Shown one piece after another: positions 25,798 to 35,193 of a stretch of 64,000 nucleotides of DNA. Within the stretch, counting starts at the first letter, position 1. Each line of letters opens with the position of its first letter. Under the pieces are notes generated by a model, which did not search any database, was not told where the DNA came from, and saw only the letters and a list, made by a program, of their open reading frames with translations. Origin of the DNA: an uncultured Anaerolineae bacterium (GTDB taxonomy: Bacteria; Chloroflexota; Anaerolineae; Promineifilales; Promineifilaceae); the NCBI GenBank assembly GCA_937943625.1, contig CALEAD010000079.1:1-64000 (forward strand), read 5' to 3'. The position numbers and the translations under genes were made by a program.

Positions 25798-27033
25798 ATG
25801 CATCAAATAACAACCCTGCTGATCTTTCTGCTGATGGGAATGGTGGGCACAGGGCGGCTGGCAGCTCAGGAAACGGCTGTATTCACGCACATGGTTCTTC
25901 CTGGCGACACCTGGGAGGCGCTGGCGTGGCGCTATGGGCTGGCGGAAAGCGACCTGGTAGTTTACCGCACCATCAATCAGCAGCGGCAGCCAGTCATTGG
26001 CGCCGTGCTGCTGCTGCCCGACCGGGGCATTAGCCGCAACGGCACCTTATTGCGCCATGGGGATGGGGGGCTGCTAGCAACGGCCGTTGCGCACAACCTT
26101 TCCCCCTGGGGCATTGCGCGGCAAAATGGGCTGCCCCACCCCTACCTGCCCCTGGCTTACCAACCCCTCTTCCTGCCGGGCGACAGCCCGCCACGCGACT
26201 TGCCCATTGGCTTCACCACTCTGGAGCTTTCAGCCATTCCCGCACGCCCTGGCCAGGCAGTGGCCCTGCGCGGGGAGATTACCTCACCCTTCACTGCCAC
26301 AGTCAAGCTGAATGGGCAACTGTTCGATAGCTTCAGCAACGGCCGTTACCACGTCTCCTTGGGGGCCACCTACAACTTCTTTGGCAGCGGCCAGCCAGAA
26401 CTTGCCATTCAGCCGCCAGACGCCCCCGGCTGGAGCCAGCCCTGGGAATTCGTAGATGATCAGTGGGACTACGAGCAAATCACCCTCACTGGCGGCGCCG
26501 CGCAAATTACCCAGGCGCAAATTGAGGCCGAGCGCGAACGCCTTTTTCTCATCTGGCGCAGCGCCACGCCGCAGATTTTCTGGCAAACCCCTTTCCGCGT
26601 GCCGCTAGAAAGCTACCTCTTCATCAGCTCCAACTACGGCGCGCGCCGATCTTACAATGGCGGCCCCTACAACCGCTCTCACGAAGGCGTAGACTATGCT
26701 GCTTACGGCGGCACGCCGGTGCTGGCCAGCGCCGACGGCCGCGTGGTGATTGCGGAAATGCTCACCGTGCGCGGCGGCGCTGTGATCATTGATCATGGGT
26801 TGGGGGTTTATACCGGCGTCTACCACATGCGCGACATTTTCGTCAGCGTTGGCGACGCGGTAGCAAAGGGGCAAATTGTGGGTGAAGTGGGCAGCACTGG
26901 CTTTTCTACCGGCAATCACCTACATTGGGACCTGCTGGTCAACGGCACGTGGGTCAATGGCGAAGCGTGGACGGAGCAAAACCTGGCCTGCTGGGTGGCA
27001 GCGGGGTATGGACGGCCGTGTGCGGGGAAATAG
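25798..27033 (+). CDS. Secreted LysM and M23 metallopeptidase (cell-wall hydrolase)
   Basis: The protein has 411 residues. A signal peptide (residues 1-24) is followed by a LysM domain (HMVLPGDTWEALAWRYG, about 31-77) for glycan binding, a middle beta-rich region, and a C-terminal M23 domain. Zinc and catalytic residues are visible in SHEGVDYAAYG (HxxxD) and GNHLHWDLLV (HxH). It should cut peptide cross-bridges in peptidoglycan or similar polymers outside the membrane. An upstream in-frame codon at 25717 is not signal-like, so ATG 25798 is used. Confidence 0.92.
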   Translation: MHQITTLLIFLLMGMVGTGRLAAQETAVFTHMVLPGDTWEALAWRYGLAESDLVVYRTINQQRQPVIGAVLLLPDRGISRNGTLLRHGDGGLLATAVAHNLSPWGIARQNGLPHPYLPLAYQPLFLPGDSPPRDLPIGFTTLELSAIPARPGQAVALRGEITSPFTATVKLNGQLFDSFSNGRYHVSLGATYNFFGSGQPELAIQPPDAPGWSQPWEFVDDQWDYEQITLTGGAAQITQAQIEAERERLFLIWRSATPQIFWQTPFRVPLESYLFISSNYGARRSYNGGPYNRSHEGVDYAAYGGTPVLASADGRVVIAEMLTVRGGAVIIDHGLGVYTGVYHMRDIFVSVGDAVAKGQIVGEVGSTGFSTGNHLHWDLLVNGTWVNGEAWTEQNLACWVAAGYGRPCAGK

Positions 27034-27078
27034 AGATTAGCAGGTAGAAACCAACCTACCCTCGCTAGCGGCGCCACC

Positions 27079-28797
27079 TCACTGGCAAATCAGCACTGGC
27101 ACGATCGTTTCGCGCAGCACGGCATCGGCCGTATTGCCTAGCACCGCGTCCAGCACCGGTTGCGCACCATACCCACCCATGATAATTAGGTCACAGGCGT
27201 GGGAAACGGCCGTTTGCAAAATCAGTGCCGCCGCATCCCCCTTCTCCGCCACCCAATCGGCCGTTAATTCATGCAGTTCCAGATAGCGACGCACATATTC
27301 CGCCATCTGTTCATAAGCAGCCGGCTTCTCATACGCCATGACTACCGTCAACGGTATGCGCCACCGCTCCCCCACGTAGGCAGCCATAAACAGCGCTTCC
27401 TGCGACTTGGCATTGCCATCGTAGGCCAGCAACGCCCGCGATAAAGGAGACACCTGCTGCGGCACGGCCAACACCGGGCGCGGGCAGCGTTGCACCACCT
27501 GGCGAAAACCGGAAGAAAGGCGCTCCAGCACACTTTTGCCCGGCGGATAGCGCAGCGCCAGCACCACCAGATCATTCCAGCGCGCGCGATCAGTAATCAC
27601 GTGCACCACCTGGCCACTTTCGGCAATTAGCGAACCAGGGAAACCCAACTCATGGGTGCGCCAGACAAAGCGCGCCTGCATCTGTCTGACCGCCTCGCTC
27701 TCTTTATCGGCACCATCGCTGACTACGTGCAAGCCACGCAACTCACTAGACCCCTCGCGCTGTGCCACGACCAGCGCCTGCTCGTGCCCCACCCAGCCCT
27801 CCTCTTGCCCATTAAGCGGCACTAGAATAGCGTGGAACAAATTCTCCAGGTAACGCTGCACCAGCCGCTCTTTGCGCCATTCGCGCGGCTCCGGGCGCGG
27901 CTGCCACTCTTCGGGAATAACGCTCTCTATCAGGCGCTTGCTGACGCGCAAAAGCACATTTTTGTGGCCCTGCGTGCTCACCAGGTCATCAACGGCCGCT
28001 TCTGCGGTCACGCGCCAGCCCAACAGCTCCTCTAGCTCAGCGCGATGCTGCGAAAGCCAGATATACAGGTCTGCTTCGGTGCGACCAGGAAAGTCTTGCA
28101 AGATGCCGCGCTGGCGAATGAGGCGCGCTACGGGCAGGTAGACGTTGTCATACCAGCTTGCCACCGCCTCGGCAGGGGAGATTTCGCGCTGCTGCTCCAG
28201 CCCCAGGTAGTGGCGATGCACGGCAATGTGTTCATCTAATATGCGATAGCCGCCGGGGGCGGTCAGCACCAGGTTGGCGTCGGGGCGAATTTGGTCCAGG
28301 TTGGTGCGCTCTAGAAACTCGGCATAGCGTGCTTTGCAAATGATTTCATCGGGGGTGGCGCCTGGCGTCAGGGGGACTTTGCTCAGCACTTCGGTGACGT
28401 ATGCCTGGATGGTTTTCATGCCCATTTGCCGCGCCACAGAGACGCGGTGGTTGCCATCGAGAACAAAGTAGGCGTCGCCGAGCTTGTAAACAACGATCGG
28501 GGGCCAGCCCCCACCCTGGGTTGCCGCTTTTTGCACGTTGGCCCAGCGCTCTTGCATGGCGTCGCTGCGCGGCAGAAAGCTGCGCGTGAAGTCGGTGTAA
28601 CGGCCGACACTGCCGACAATGGCGTCCAAGGGAATTTCTTGCAGGCCACGTTCAATGTGCGTCGTAGCACGCAGGGCGCGGCGCGCCTCCTCGTAGGAAA
28701 GCAGGTCTACAGAACGGCCGGTCATGCGGGCGTAGGCTTGTTGCAGCGTTGCCTGCCAGCGGGCGCGGCGAAAATCTTCAATGGCATCGCTAATCAT
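27079..28797 (-). CDS. ParB-like nuclease domain fused to universal stress protein domain
   Basis: The protein has 572 residues. Residues about 50-140 form a ParB/Srx-like domain: QEIPLDAIVGSVGRYTDFTR, then VYKLGDAYFVLDGNHRVSVARQMG with the GNHR motif. A middle helical region carries ILDEHIAVHRHYLG and resembles the DUF4032-type segment. Two UspA-like stretches follow, a degenerate one near 330-440 and a clear C-terminal one (RALLAYDGNAKSQEALFMA, LIIMGGYGA). The function is unknown. The GNHR domain may bind nucleotide rather than DNA. Its start overlaps the GH13 stop by 8 nt, so translation is coupled. Confidence 0.75.
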   Translation of the reverse strand: MISDAIEDFRRARWQATLQQAYARMTGRSVDLLSYEEARRALRATTHIERGLQEIPLDAIVGSVGRYTDFTRSFLPRSDAMQERWANVQKAATQGGGWPPIVVYKLGDAYFVLDGNHRVSVARQMGMKTIQAYVTEVLSKVPLTPGATPDEIICKARYAEFLERTNLDQIRPDANLVLTAPGGYRILDEHIAVHRHYLGLEQQREISPAEAVASWYDNVYLPVARLIRQRGILQDFPGRTEADLYIWLSQHRAELEELLGWRVTAEAAVDDLVSTQGHKNVLLRVSKRLIESVIPEEWQPRPEPREWRKERLVQRYLENLFHAILVPLNGQEEGWVGHEQALVVAQREGSSELRGLHVVSDGADKESEAVRQMQARFVWRTHELGFPGSLIAESGQVVHVITDRARWNDLVVLALRYPPGKSVLERLSSGFRQVVQRCPRPVLAVPQQVSPLSRALLAYDGNAKSQEALFMAAYVGERWRIPLTVVMAYEKPAAYEQMAEYVRRYLELHELTADWVAEKGDAAALILQTAVSHACDLIIMGGYGAQPVLDAVLGNTADAVLRETIVPVLICQ

Positions 28798-30424
28798 GGA
28801 TACCTTCCTCTGGCGCGATGATGAGACCTTCCCACGGCCGTAAGCTCAGCACGGCCGTTACGCGGTCAGTGCGGTCAAGGTGGGTAGAGAGCAGGATACG
28901 GCCGTTGCTCAGCCCTGGCGCCTGCACTTGCTGCACCCGGTCGCTAAAGTTTAGAGCAATCAGTCGCCGTTCGCTAGGGGCGCTGCGCCAGTAGAGGAAA
29001 CAGCTGCGCGGGGCATCTACAGGCTGATATGCGCCAATAGCCAGGGCGTCTGAGCTGCGCCGCAGCCAGATGAGGCGACGATAGAGGTTGAGGATGGAGG
29101 TGGGAACGGCCGTTTGTGCGGCCACGTTGCGCGTTTCATAGTCGGCAGAAACGGGCAGCCAGGGTTCTACGGACGAGAAACCGGCGTAGGACGAGGCATC
29201 CCACTGCATGGGTGTGCGCGCAACGTCGCGGCTGCGCGCCGCCCCCAGGTTTAACCCTTGTGGGTCTTGCAGCTTTTCTGGCGGGATGACGCCATTTTCC
29301 AGCCCCAACTCATCCCCATAGTAGAGCGTGGGTGTGCCGCGCAGCGTCAGCAGCAGCATGGCCGCCAGGCACGCCTGCGCCTGCCCACCAAAGCGCGTTG
29401 CCAAGCGAATGCGGTCGTGGTTGCCCAGCACATAGTTGGGCCAGGCAAAGGGGGGTAAGGCAGCCTCCATCTCGTCCACGCTGGCACGAATGGATTCGGC
29501 CGTCCAGGCCACCTCATCCATCAGGCGGAAGTTAAAGGGTAGGTGCAACCCTTCGCCCTGCGCGCCATAGTAGCGCACCCAGCGATCCAGCGGCCCCCAT
29601 AGCTCGCCAATGGCAACACAATCTCCGTAGCTGTCCAAAAGCTGGCGCATTTTGCGCAAAATCTCGTGTACGTCGTCCTGATCCAGGTTGTGCACCATCA
29701 GCGTGCGCGCGGCCAGGTCATTGGGCAGCAGGTCGGGCGGCAGGTGGGGGTTGGGCGGGTTATCGCGCAGTTCGGGGTGCTTCAGAATCAGGCCAATTAC
29801 GTCCATGCGAAAGCCGTCTACGCCGCGCGCCAGCCAAAAGCGCAACACGTCGAACATGGCGGCGCGCACTTCGGGATTGCGCCAGTTCAGTTCTGGCTGC
29901 TCTTTGAGGAACTGGTGCAGGTAATATTGGCCGGTTGGCGCATGATAGGTCCAGGCGGGGCCGCCAAAGAAGCTGCCCCAGTTGTTGGGTGGGCCGCCGT
30001 CTGTACGGCCGTTGCGCCAGATGTACCAATCTCGTTTCGGGTTGTCGCGGCTGCTGCTAGACTCAATAAACCAGGGGTGCTGATCAGAGGTGTGGTTGGG
30101 CACATAATCTATAATCACCTTGATGCCGCGCTGGTGCGCTGCCTGCACCAGGTGGTCAAAATGGGCTAATGAGCCAAACAAAGGGTGCACATCGCAGTAA
30201 TCGCTCACGTCATAGCCAAAATCGGCCATGGGCGATGGGTAAAAGGGGCTGATCCAGATGGCGTCTACGCCCAGGGAGTTGGGCGTGCCATCGTTCAGGT
30301 AATCCAGGCGCTGGATAATGCCGTTGAGGTCGCCAATGCCATTGCCACTGCTGTCTTGAAAGCTGCGCGGGTAAATCTGGTAGATGACGCCGCGCTGCCA
30401 CCATTTGTAAGATGAACGGGTCAT
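28790..30424 (-). CDS. Alpha-glucosidase/oligo-1,6-glucosidase (GH13)
   Basis: The 544-residue protein begins WWQRGVIYQIYPRSFQDS, the hallmark of GH13 exo-glucosidases. Catalytic regions are present: DYVPNHTSDQHPWF (region I), GFRMDVIG with the Asp nucleophile (region II), AIGELWG with the acid/base Glu (region III) and VLGNHDRIR with the stabilising Asp (region IV). It releases glucose from short alpha-glucans or sucrose/trehalose-like sugars. No signal peptide is seen, so it is cytoplasmic. AGGAG is 5 nt before the ATG, right after a GACGGCC repeat. It overlaps the ParB-Usp gene. Confidence 0.94.
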   Translation of the reverse strand: MTRSSYKWWQRGVIYQIYPRSFQDSSGNGIGDLNGIIQRLDYLNDGTPNSLGVDAIWISPFYPSPMADFGYDVSDYCDVHPLFGSLAHFDHLVQAAHQRGIKVIIDYVPNHTSDQHPWFIESSSSRDNPKRDWYIWRNGRTDGGPPNNWGSFFGGPAWTYHAPTGQYYLHQFLKEQPELNWRNPEVRAAMFDVLRFWLARGVDGFRMDVIGLILKHPELRDNPPNPHLPPDLLPNDLAARTLMVHNLDQDDVHEILRKMRQLLDSYGDCVAIGELWGPLDRWVRYYGAQGEGLHLPFNFRLMDEVAWTAESIRASVDEMEAALPPFAWPNYVLGNHDRIRLATRFGGQAQACLAAMLLLTLRGTPTLYYGDELGLENGVIPPEKLQDPQGLNLGAARSRDVARTPMQWDASSYAGFSSVEPWLPVSADYETRNVAAQTAVPTSILNLYRRLIWLRRSSDALAIGAYQPVDAPRSCFLYWRSAPSERRLIALNFSDRVQQVQAPGLSNGRILLSTHLDRTDRVTAVLSLRPWEGLIIAPEEGIHD

Positions 30425-30853
30425 GTAATCTCCTGTGAAAATGACCGCTGACGGCCGACCGCAGCGCGCTGACGGCCGACCGCTGACGGCCAGAAATTTG
30501 TCAAGCGCTACTTCCAGAGAAGATGAACCATGCCATGATTTGCTGTTCCTGCATATCGGGGTTCATTTTGAAGGATAAAGGGGTTTTTGGCAACGGCCGT
30601 TTTGCCGATTTCATTCCCCAATTGTTAGACAACCTGTGCAAAAAAAATGAGTAAACCCTTAGCTACGTCACCAGCTGGCGCGTCAGACATCTAATGCAGG
30701 TAGGAGGTGAGGTCACCACTGCCAACTTTAACAACAACGATCAGCTATCAGGCACGACTAGCTGGCGCGTGTATAATCTGGCCCATCTACCGTACATAGA
30801 GCAATACAGATAAAAACACACATCCGCCATTTTCAGAGGAACGTGCATAGCTG
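30425..30853. promoter_or_regulatory. Intergenic region: GACCGC repeat, direct repeat and candidate ECF-gene promoter
   Basis: 30434-30532 holds tandem GACCGCTGACGGCC units ending in the tail AAATTTGTCAAGC...GATGAACCATGCC shared with other elements. An AT-rich tract follows. AGCTGGCGCGT is repeated exactly at 30673-30683 and 30760-30770; the second copy abuts TATAAT (30772-30777), a perfect -10 box, about 77 nt before the sigma-factor start. No clear -35 is seen, as expected if an activator or alternative sigma acts at the repeats. No gene is visible. Confidence 0.55.
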
Positions 30854-31447
30854 ATGAGTGACGACATAAGTGAACAGGAATTGCTGGACAGACTGCGCGC
30901 CGGAGACAAGGCCGCCTGCGCCCTGTGCATTGATCTGCACGGCGCGCATATTTACCGCCTGGCCCTGAGCTTGATGAAGAACGAGGCCGACGCAGAAGAC
31001 GTAGTGCAAGAGACCTTCTTAAGCGCGTTTAAGCACATTGGCAGCTTTGAAGGACGTTCGGGGCTGAATACCTGGCTGTACCGCATTGCCTATAACGCGG
31101 CCATGATGCGCCTGCGACGGCCGTCTCCCTTTACCCTTTCGCTCGATGACGCGCTGGAACCGGAAATACCAGCCATGGTGCCAGACCAGCTTTTTGAATG
31201 GTGCTGTCTGCCCGAAAGCGAGTTTGAAACGAACGAAACCCGCTCGTTTTTACAGGCCGCGATTGAGCAGTTGCCGGAAAAGCTGCGCACGGTGTTTTTA
31301 CTGCGCGAGATGGATGGTCTTTCGACCCAAGAAGTGGCCGAGGTGCTGGGTATTTCGCAGGATGCCGTAAAGAAACGGCTGCACCGTAGCCGCCTGTGGC
31401 TGCGTGAACGGCTAAGCGAGCATTTTGCCGGGCCGATGGGAGTTTAG
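30854..31447 (+). CDS. ECF RNA polymerase sigma factor
   Basis: The 197-residue protein has region 2 (DAEDVVQETFLSAFKHI and GLNTWLYRIAYNAAMMRLRR) and region 4 (LREMDGLSTQEVAEVLGISQDAVKKRLHRSRLWLRE in shorter blocks). Regions 3.2 and 1 are missing, as in extracytoplasmic-function sigma factors. It would redirect RNA polymerase in response to an envelope signal. An anti-sigma gene follows 53 nt downstream, then a rhodanese protein and an SH3-like lipoprotein. The direct repeat upstream may reflect self-regulation (inference). Confidence 0.94.
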   Translation: MSDDISEQELLDRLRAGDKAACALCIDLHGAHIYRLALSLMKNEADAEDVVQETFLSAFKHIGSFEGRSGLNTWLYRIAYNAAMMRLRRPSPFTLSLDDALEPEIPAMVPDQLFEWCCLPESEFETNETRSFLQAAIEQLPEKLRTVFLLREMDGLSTQEVAEVLGISQDAVKKRLHRSRLWLRERLSEHFAGPMGV

Positions 31448-31500
31448 GAATCGGGCTAACCGAACGAGCGTTTTGTGCGATTAGCAATTGGAGATCGGGC

Positions 31501-31746
31501 ATGTCTACAGAAACGCATGATTGCCGGCACCTGTTGGCCGACCTATCGCTTTACCTGGATGGTGAGGCTTCGGCGACCGTTTGCGCGGAAATTGAGCAGC
31601 ATCTACAAGATTGCGAAAACTGCCGTGTGATGGTGGACACCCTGCGCAAGACCGTCTACCTGTACCGTCATTTGGAACGGCCGTCTTTGCCTGAACACCT
31701 GCGCCAACAATTGTTCAAGAAGTTAGACCTGAGTGAGTTAATTTGA
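31501..31746 (+). CDS. Small zinc-finger anti-sigma factor
   Basis: The 81-residue protein carries the zinc anti-sigma signature: HLLADLSLYLDGE, then EIEQHLQDCENCRVMVDTL, with the HxxxCxxC zinc ligands. No membrane helix follows, so it is a soluble, possibly redox- or thiol-responsive anti-sigma for the ECF factor just upstream. The C-terminal helix LPEHLRQQLFKKLDL probably contacts the sigma factor. It is separated from the rhodanese gene by 2 nt. Confidence 0.88.
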   Translation: MSTETHDCRHLLADLSLYLDGEASATVCAEIEQHLQDCENCRVMVDTLRKTVYLYRHLERPSLPEHLRQQLFKKLDLSELI

Positions 31747-31748
31747 CT

Positions 31749-32147
31749 ATGTTTCGTTCACTTTTTGGCAACCGCATACGGGCGCGCGAAGCGGAAGAAG
31801 CCGCGCAAAGCAGCTATCAACCACAGCGCACGGCCGTTAAACAACTCTCACCTCATGAGCTGCAAACCTGGCTGGACGACGCCAGCCCATCCCCCCTGCT
31901 GGTAGATGTGCGCTCCCCCGCAGAGTATGAGTTCGACGGCCGTATCGCCAACTCGCTACTTCTGCCTCTGGATGTGCTCATGCAGCGCCTGCAAGAATTA
32001 CCCAAGGAGCAGCCCATTGTGTGCGTTTGCCGTTCCGGCGCCCGCAGCTACCTGGCCTGCGGACTGCTGGCAGCGCACGGGTACGACGCCACCAACCTGG
32101 CCGGTGGCATGATCGCCTGGAAACGCGCAGGGCTGCCGTATGAGTAG
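31749..32147 (+). CDS. Rhodanese-domain protein
   Basis: The 132-residue single-domain rhodanese has LLVDVRSPAEYEFDGRI at the entry and the active-site loop VCVCRSGARSYLA, whose second Cys is the persulfide carrier. It ends NLAGGMIAWKRAGLPYE, a typical tail. The N-terminal 35 residues are extra, basic and without a clear signal. It likely handles sulfane sulfur in the cytoplasm. Its position directly behind a cysteine-containing anti-sigma hints at a thiol or sulfur link to the signal (inference). Confidence 0.9.
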   Translation: MFRSLFGNRIRAREAEEAAQSSYQPQRTAVKQLSPHELQTWLDDASPSPLLVDVRSPAEYEFDGRIANSLLLPLDVLMQRLQELPKEQPIVCVCRSGARSYLACGLLAAHGYDATNLAGGMIAWKRAGLPYE

Positions 32148-32282
32148 GTGAACCTGCCCTTTCTGTCACTGCCCCCACGCTTTTAACGCTATTTTTGACA
32201 ACGGCCGTTGCCCGCAGCATTATGATATTTGTAGCGCAAGCATTTAGCTTGCGGCACAAATCGTCTAACGGAGTTGTCAGCT
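32148..32282. repeat. Intergenic hairpin of the GTAGCGCAAGC family before lipoprotein gene
   Basis: TTTGTAGCGCAAGCATTTAG then CTTGCGGC forms a 6-bp stem GCAAGC/GCTTGC at about 32236-32253. The block belongs to the same family as 45236-45296 and 52001-52050 and lies just before ACGGAG and ATG 32283. An isolated ACGGCCGT is at about 32202. Confidence 0.5.
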
Positions 32283-33230
32283 ATGCGCGTTTATCATCTT
32301 TTCTGCCTGCTGCTGTTGCTGGTCAGTTGCGGCCCCGCTGGTGAAACCTCTGCACCAACCCTGCAAATGCCAACGGCCGTGCCGCCAACGCTTATTGTGC
32401 CCCCCATTGGCGCCGCACAAAACGCCACACCTACACCTCCGCCGCCACTGCCCACCCTGGCAATTGTGCCCACCAGTACGCCCACCCCTTCACCCACTGT
32501 GGTGGCGCTGGCCTACCGCGTTGCCTTTGTCAGCAGCGATGACACGCTGAACGTGCGCAGTGGCCCCGGTGTGGCTTATGAGATTGTGGAGCGGCTAGCC
32601 CCACAGGCTACCGGCGTGCAAATCACCGGCAGCGGTGTGATCGTAGATGGCTCTACCTGGATGCCCGTAGCAGCCGGCAACCTGCGTGGCTGGGTCAATA
32701 GCCGCTTCCTCACCACCGACATTCCCCAGGCGCAGTTTTGTGCCGATACGGCCGTTACCCGCCTGATTGCCGAGCTACAAACGGCCGTTGCCAACCGCGA
32801 CGACGCCCTACTCGGCCAGCTCATCCACCCGGAGCGCGGCATTAGAATCCACACCTATTGGTGGAATATGGCCGTATTCATTCGCGGCGCAGAAGCACAA
32901 CGCCTGTTTAGCAGCACCACTTCTTATGATTGGGGCATTGCAGACGGCAGCGGCCTTCCCATTGTCGGCTCCTTTGCCCAGATCATTTTGCCCGACCTGG
33001 AGCGCGATTTGCTGCCCGCCAGCGAAAAAGGGTGTCAGGAGATTCTGCACGGTGCAACTGCCGGCCTGGTGCGTCTGCCCGATGGCTACGAGCAGGCTCC
33101 ATACATCTCTCTCTATCGCCCGGCTGCGGACGAGAGCGGCTTTGATTGGGGCACATGGGTCATTGGCGTAGAGTGGTGGAACGGCCGTTACTACCTCAGC
33201 TACCTGGTGCATTACCAATGGGAGATATAG
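32283..33230 (+). CDS. SH3-like domain lipoprotein
   Basis: The 315-residue protein has lipobox LLLVSC at the N terminus, then a Pro/Thr-rich linker to about residue 75. A bacterial SH3 domain follows (LNVRSGPGVAYEIVERLAPQ and WMPVAAGNLRGWVNSRFL), then a C-terminal domain of unknown family (residues about 150-315). It is surface-anchored and may bind cell wall. It lies last in the sigma/anti-sigma/rhodanese run, so it may be a regulon member or sensor. The C-terminal domain was not recognised. Confidence 0.8.
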   Translation: MRVYHLFCLLLLLVSCGPAGETSAPTLQMPTAVPPTLIVPPIGAAQNATPTPPPPLPTLAIVPTSTPTPSPTVVALAYRVAFVSSDDTLNVRSGPGVAYEIVERLAPQATGVQITGSGVIVDGSTWMPVAAGNLRGWVNSRFLTTDIPQAQFCADTAVTRLIAELQTAVANRDDALLGQLIHPERGIRIHTYWWNMAVFIRGAEAQRLFSSTTSYDWGIADGSGLPIVGSFAQIILPDLERDLLPASEKGCQEILHGATAGLVRLPDGYEQAPYISLYRPAADESGFDWGTWVIGVEWWNGRYYLSYLVHYQWEI

Positions 33231-33257
33231 GGCGCAAGGGCAGCTCTGTGGAGAAGG

Positions 33258-33345
33258 ACGCCCGCTAACCACAGATGGCGGACCGCAGACGGCAATTTTG
33301 CCACTGATCGGCGGTCTGCCGTCGGCCGTCGGCGGTCAAATCAAA
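33258..33345. repeat. GACCGC-family repeat element downstream of SH3 lipoprotein gene
   Basis: GGCGGACCGCAGACGGC (about 33278-33294) and GGCGGTCTGCCGTCGGCCGTCGGCGGTC (about 33309-33337, read in two parts) form an imperfect inverted pair between convergent genes. A hairpin terminator role is possible. Confidence 0.65.
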
Positions 33346-33377
33346 ATGGCCATGCGCCAACTCTTGCTCCTGCTCTT

Positions 33378-33960
<583 letters not shown>

Positions 33961-34071
33961 GATATGGCTTACTGGAGTCTGGCAAAATTTGTGCTGACCT
34001 CTAGCACTGTAAGGCGATCTGGCAAAATCGCACCACATTAGCCGCCAGCAAAAACGCCAATGTGCCGTGGC
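33961..34071. other. thyA downstream region with shared 3' element
   Basis: On the minus strand, 12 nt after the thyA stop lies a 16-nt sequence (34044-34059) identical to one 12 nt after the stop of the ABC exporter gene (37030-37045). CTGGCAAAAT occurs twice (about 33979 and 34021). No gene is visible. Confidence 0.5.
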
Positions 34072-34866
34072 CTATATAGCGATAGGCGCTTTGATCGCCG
34101 AGTGGCACTGGTAGTTCAGCAGCGTAAAATCTTCGTAGCGAAAATCAAAAATAGAGGTAACGGCCGGATTCAGGTGCATCGTGGGCAGGGGATATGGCTG
34201 GCGCGTTAGTTGCAAGCGCGCCTGCTCCAGGTGATTGAGATACAGATGTGCGTCGCCAAACGTGTGCACAAATTCCCCTGGCTGATACCCCGTTACTTGC
34301 GCTACCATCAGTGTCAACAGAGCATAGGAAGCAATGTTGAACGGCACGCCCAAGAAAATATCGGCGCTACGCTGGTAGAGCTGGCAGGAAAGCCGCCCAT
34401 TGGCCACATAAAACTGAAACAGGGTATGGCAGGGCATCAGCGCCATTTGGGGCAAATCGCCCACATTCCAGGCGCTGACAATCAGGCGGCGCGAATTGGG
34501 ATTGGCTTTTATTTGCGCAATTACCTCAGCAATCTGGTCTATGGTACGGCCATCGGCCGTTGCCCAGGAACGCCACTGCCGCCCGTAAACCGGTCCTAGC
34601 TCACCCTGCGCATCCGCCCATTCATCCCAAATGGTAACGCCATGCTCCTGCAGGTAGCGGATATTGGTCTCACCGCGCAAAAACCAGAGCAATTCATAAA
34701 TGATGGAGCGGAAGTGCAGCTTTTTCGTTGTGACAGCAGGAAAGCCAGACGCCAGATCAAAACGCATCTGATAACCAAATACACTGAGGGTACCAGTTCC
34801 GGTGCGGTCTTCTTTGCGGACGCCGTTTTCCAAAACGTGGCGCATTAAATCGAGATATTGTTTCAT
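34072..34866 (-). CDS. thyA: Thymidylate synthase (ThyA)
   Basis: At 264 residues it has the exact length of E. coli ThyA. Key blocks are [12 protein letters not shown] with the phosphate-binding Arg, [18 protein letters not shown], the catalytic Cys in [13 protein letters not shown], and [20 protein letters not shown]. It converts dUMP to dTMP with methylene-tetrahydrofolate, producing dihydrofolate that FolA, encoded just downstream, reduces. The ORF ends close to a 16-nt element that is also found behind the ABC exporter gene. Confidence 0.98.
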   Translation of the reverse strand: MKQYLDLMRHVLENGVRKEDRTGTGTLSVFGYQMRFDLASGFPAVTTKKLHFRSIIYELLWFLRGETNIRYLQEHGVTIWDEWADAQGELGPVYGRQWRSWATADGRTIDQIAEVIAQIKANPNSRRLIVSAWNVGDLPQMALMPCHTLFQFYVANGRLSCQLYQRSADIFLGVPFNIASYALLTLMVAQVTGYQPGEFVHTFGDAHLYLNHLEQARLQLTRQPYPLPTMHLNPAVTSIFDFRYEDFTLLNYQCHSAIKAPIAI

Positions 34867-35193
34867 CGCGTGTAGCTGTACAGGTTTAAGATGATTACGC
34901 GGAGAAGGTACGGAGTTTCACAAAGAAACCCGGAGATTTTTTCTCTGGGCCTCTCCGTACCTCCTCTGTGACTCTCCGTGATACTGTCTTGCGTGAATAG
35001 ATGCCATCGCGCCAATTATACCTGTAAATTGGGAGATCGAGGCATGAAAGCTGGAGATTAGAAATTGAGGATTGGCAATTGGCGATTGCACCGTGATGGT
35101 CAACAATTAGCTACTGGAGTCCGGCTAAAATCGCTCGACTGCAGACAGTGGTCAGCTGTCGGCCGTCGGCGGTCATTTTGAAGGGAGCACAAC
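34867..35193. repeat. Repeat-rich intergenic region before ABC exporter gene
   Basis: Three repeat types follow one another. 34899-34983 is an inverted pair (GGAGAAGGTACGGAG against CTCCGTACCTCCTC). 35030-35098 has GGAGATTAGAAATTGAGGATTGG-type units. 35138-35178 is a GGTCAGCTGTCGGCC/GTCGGCGGTCATTTTG run that ends in AAGGGAG, the ribosome site of the next gene. ACTGGAGTCCGGCTAAAAT at about 35112 resembles 33968-33986. No gene is visible in this 327-nt stretch. Confidence 0.65.
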
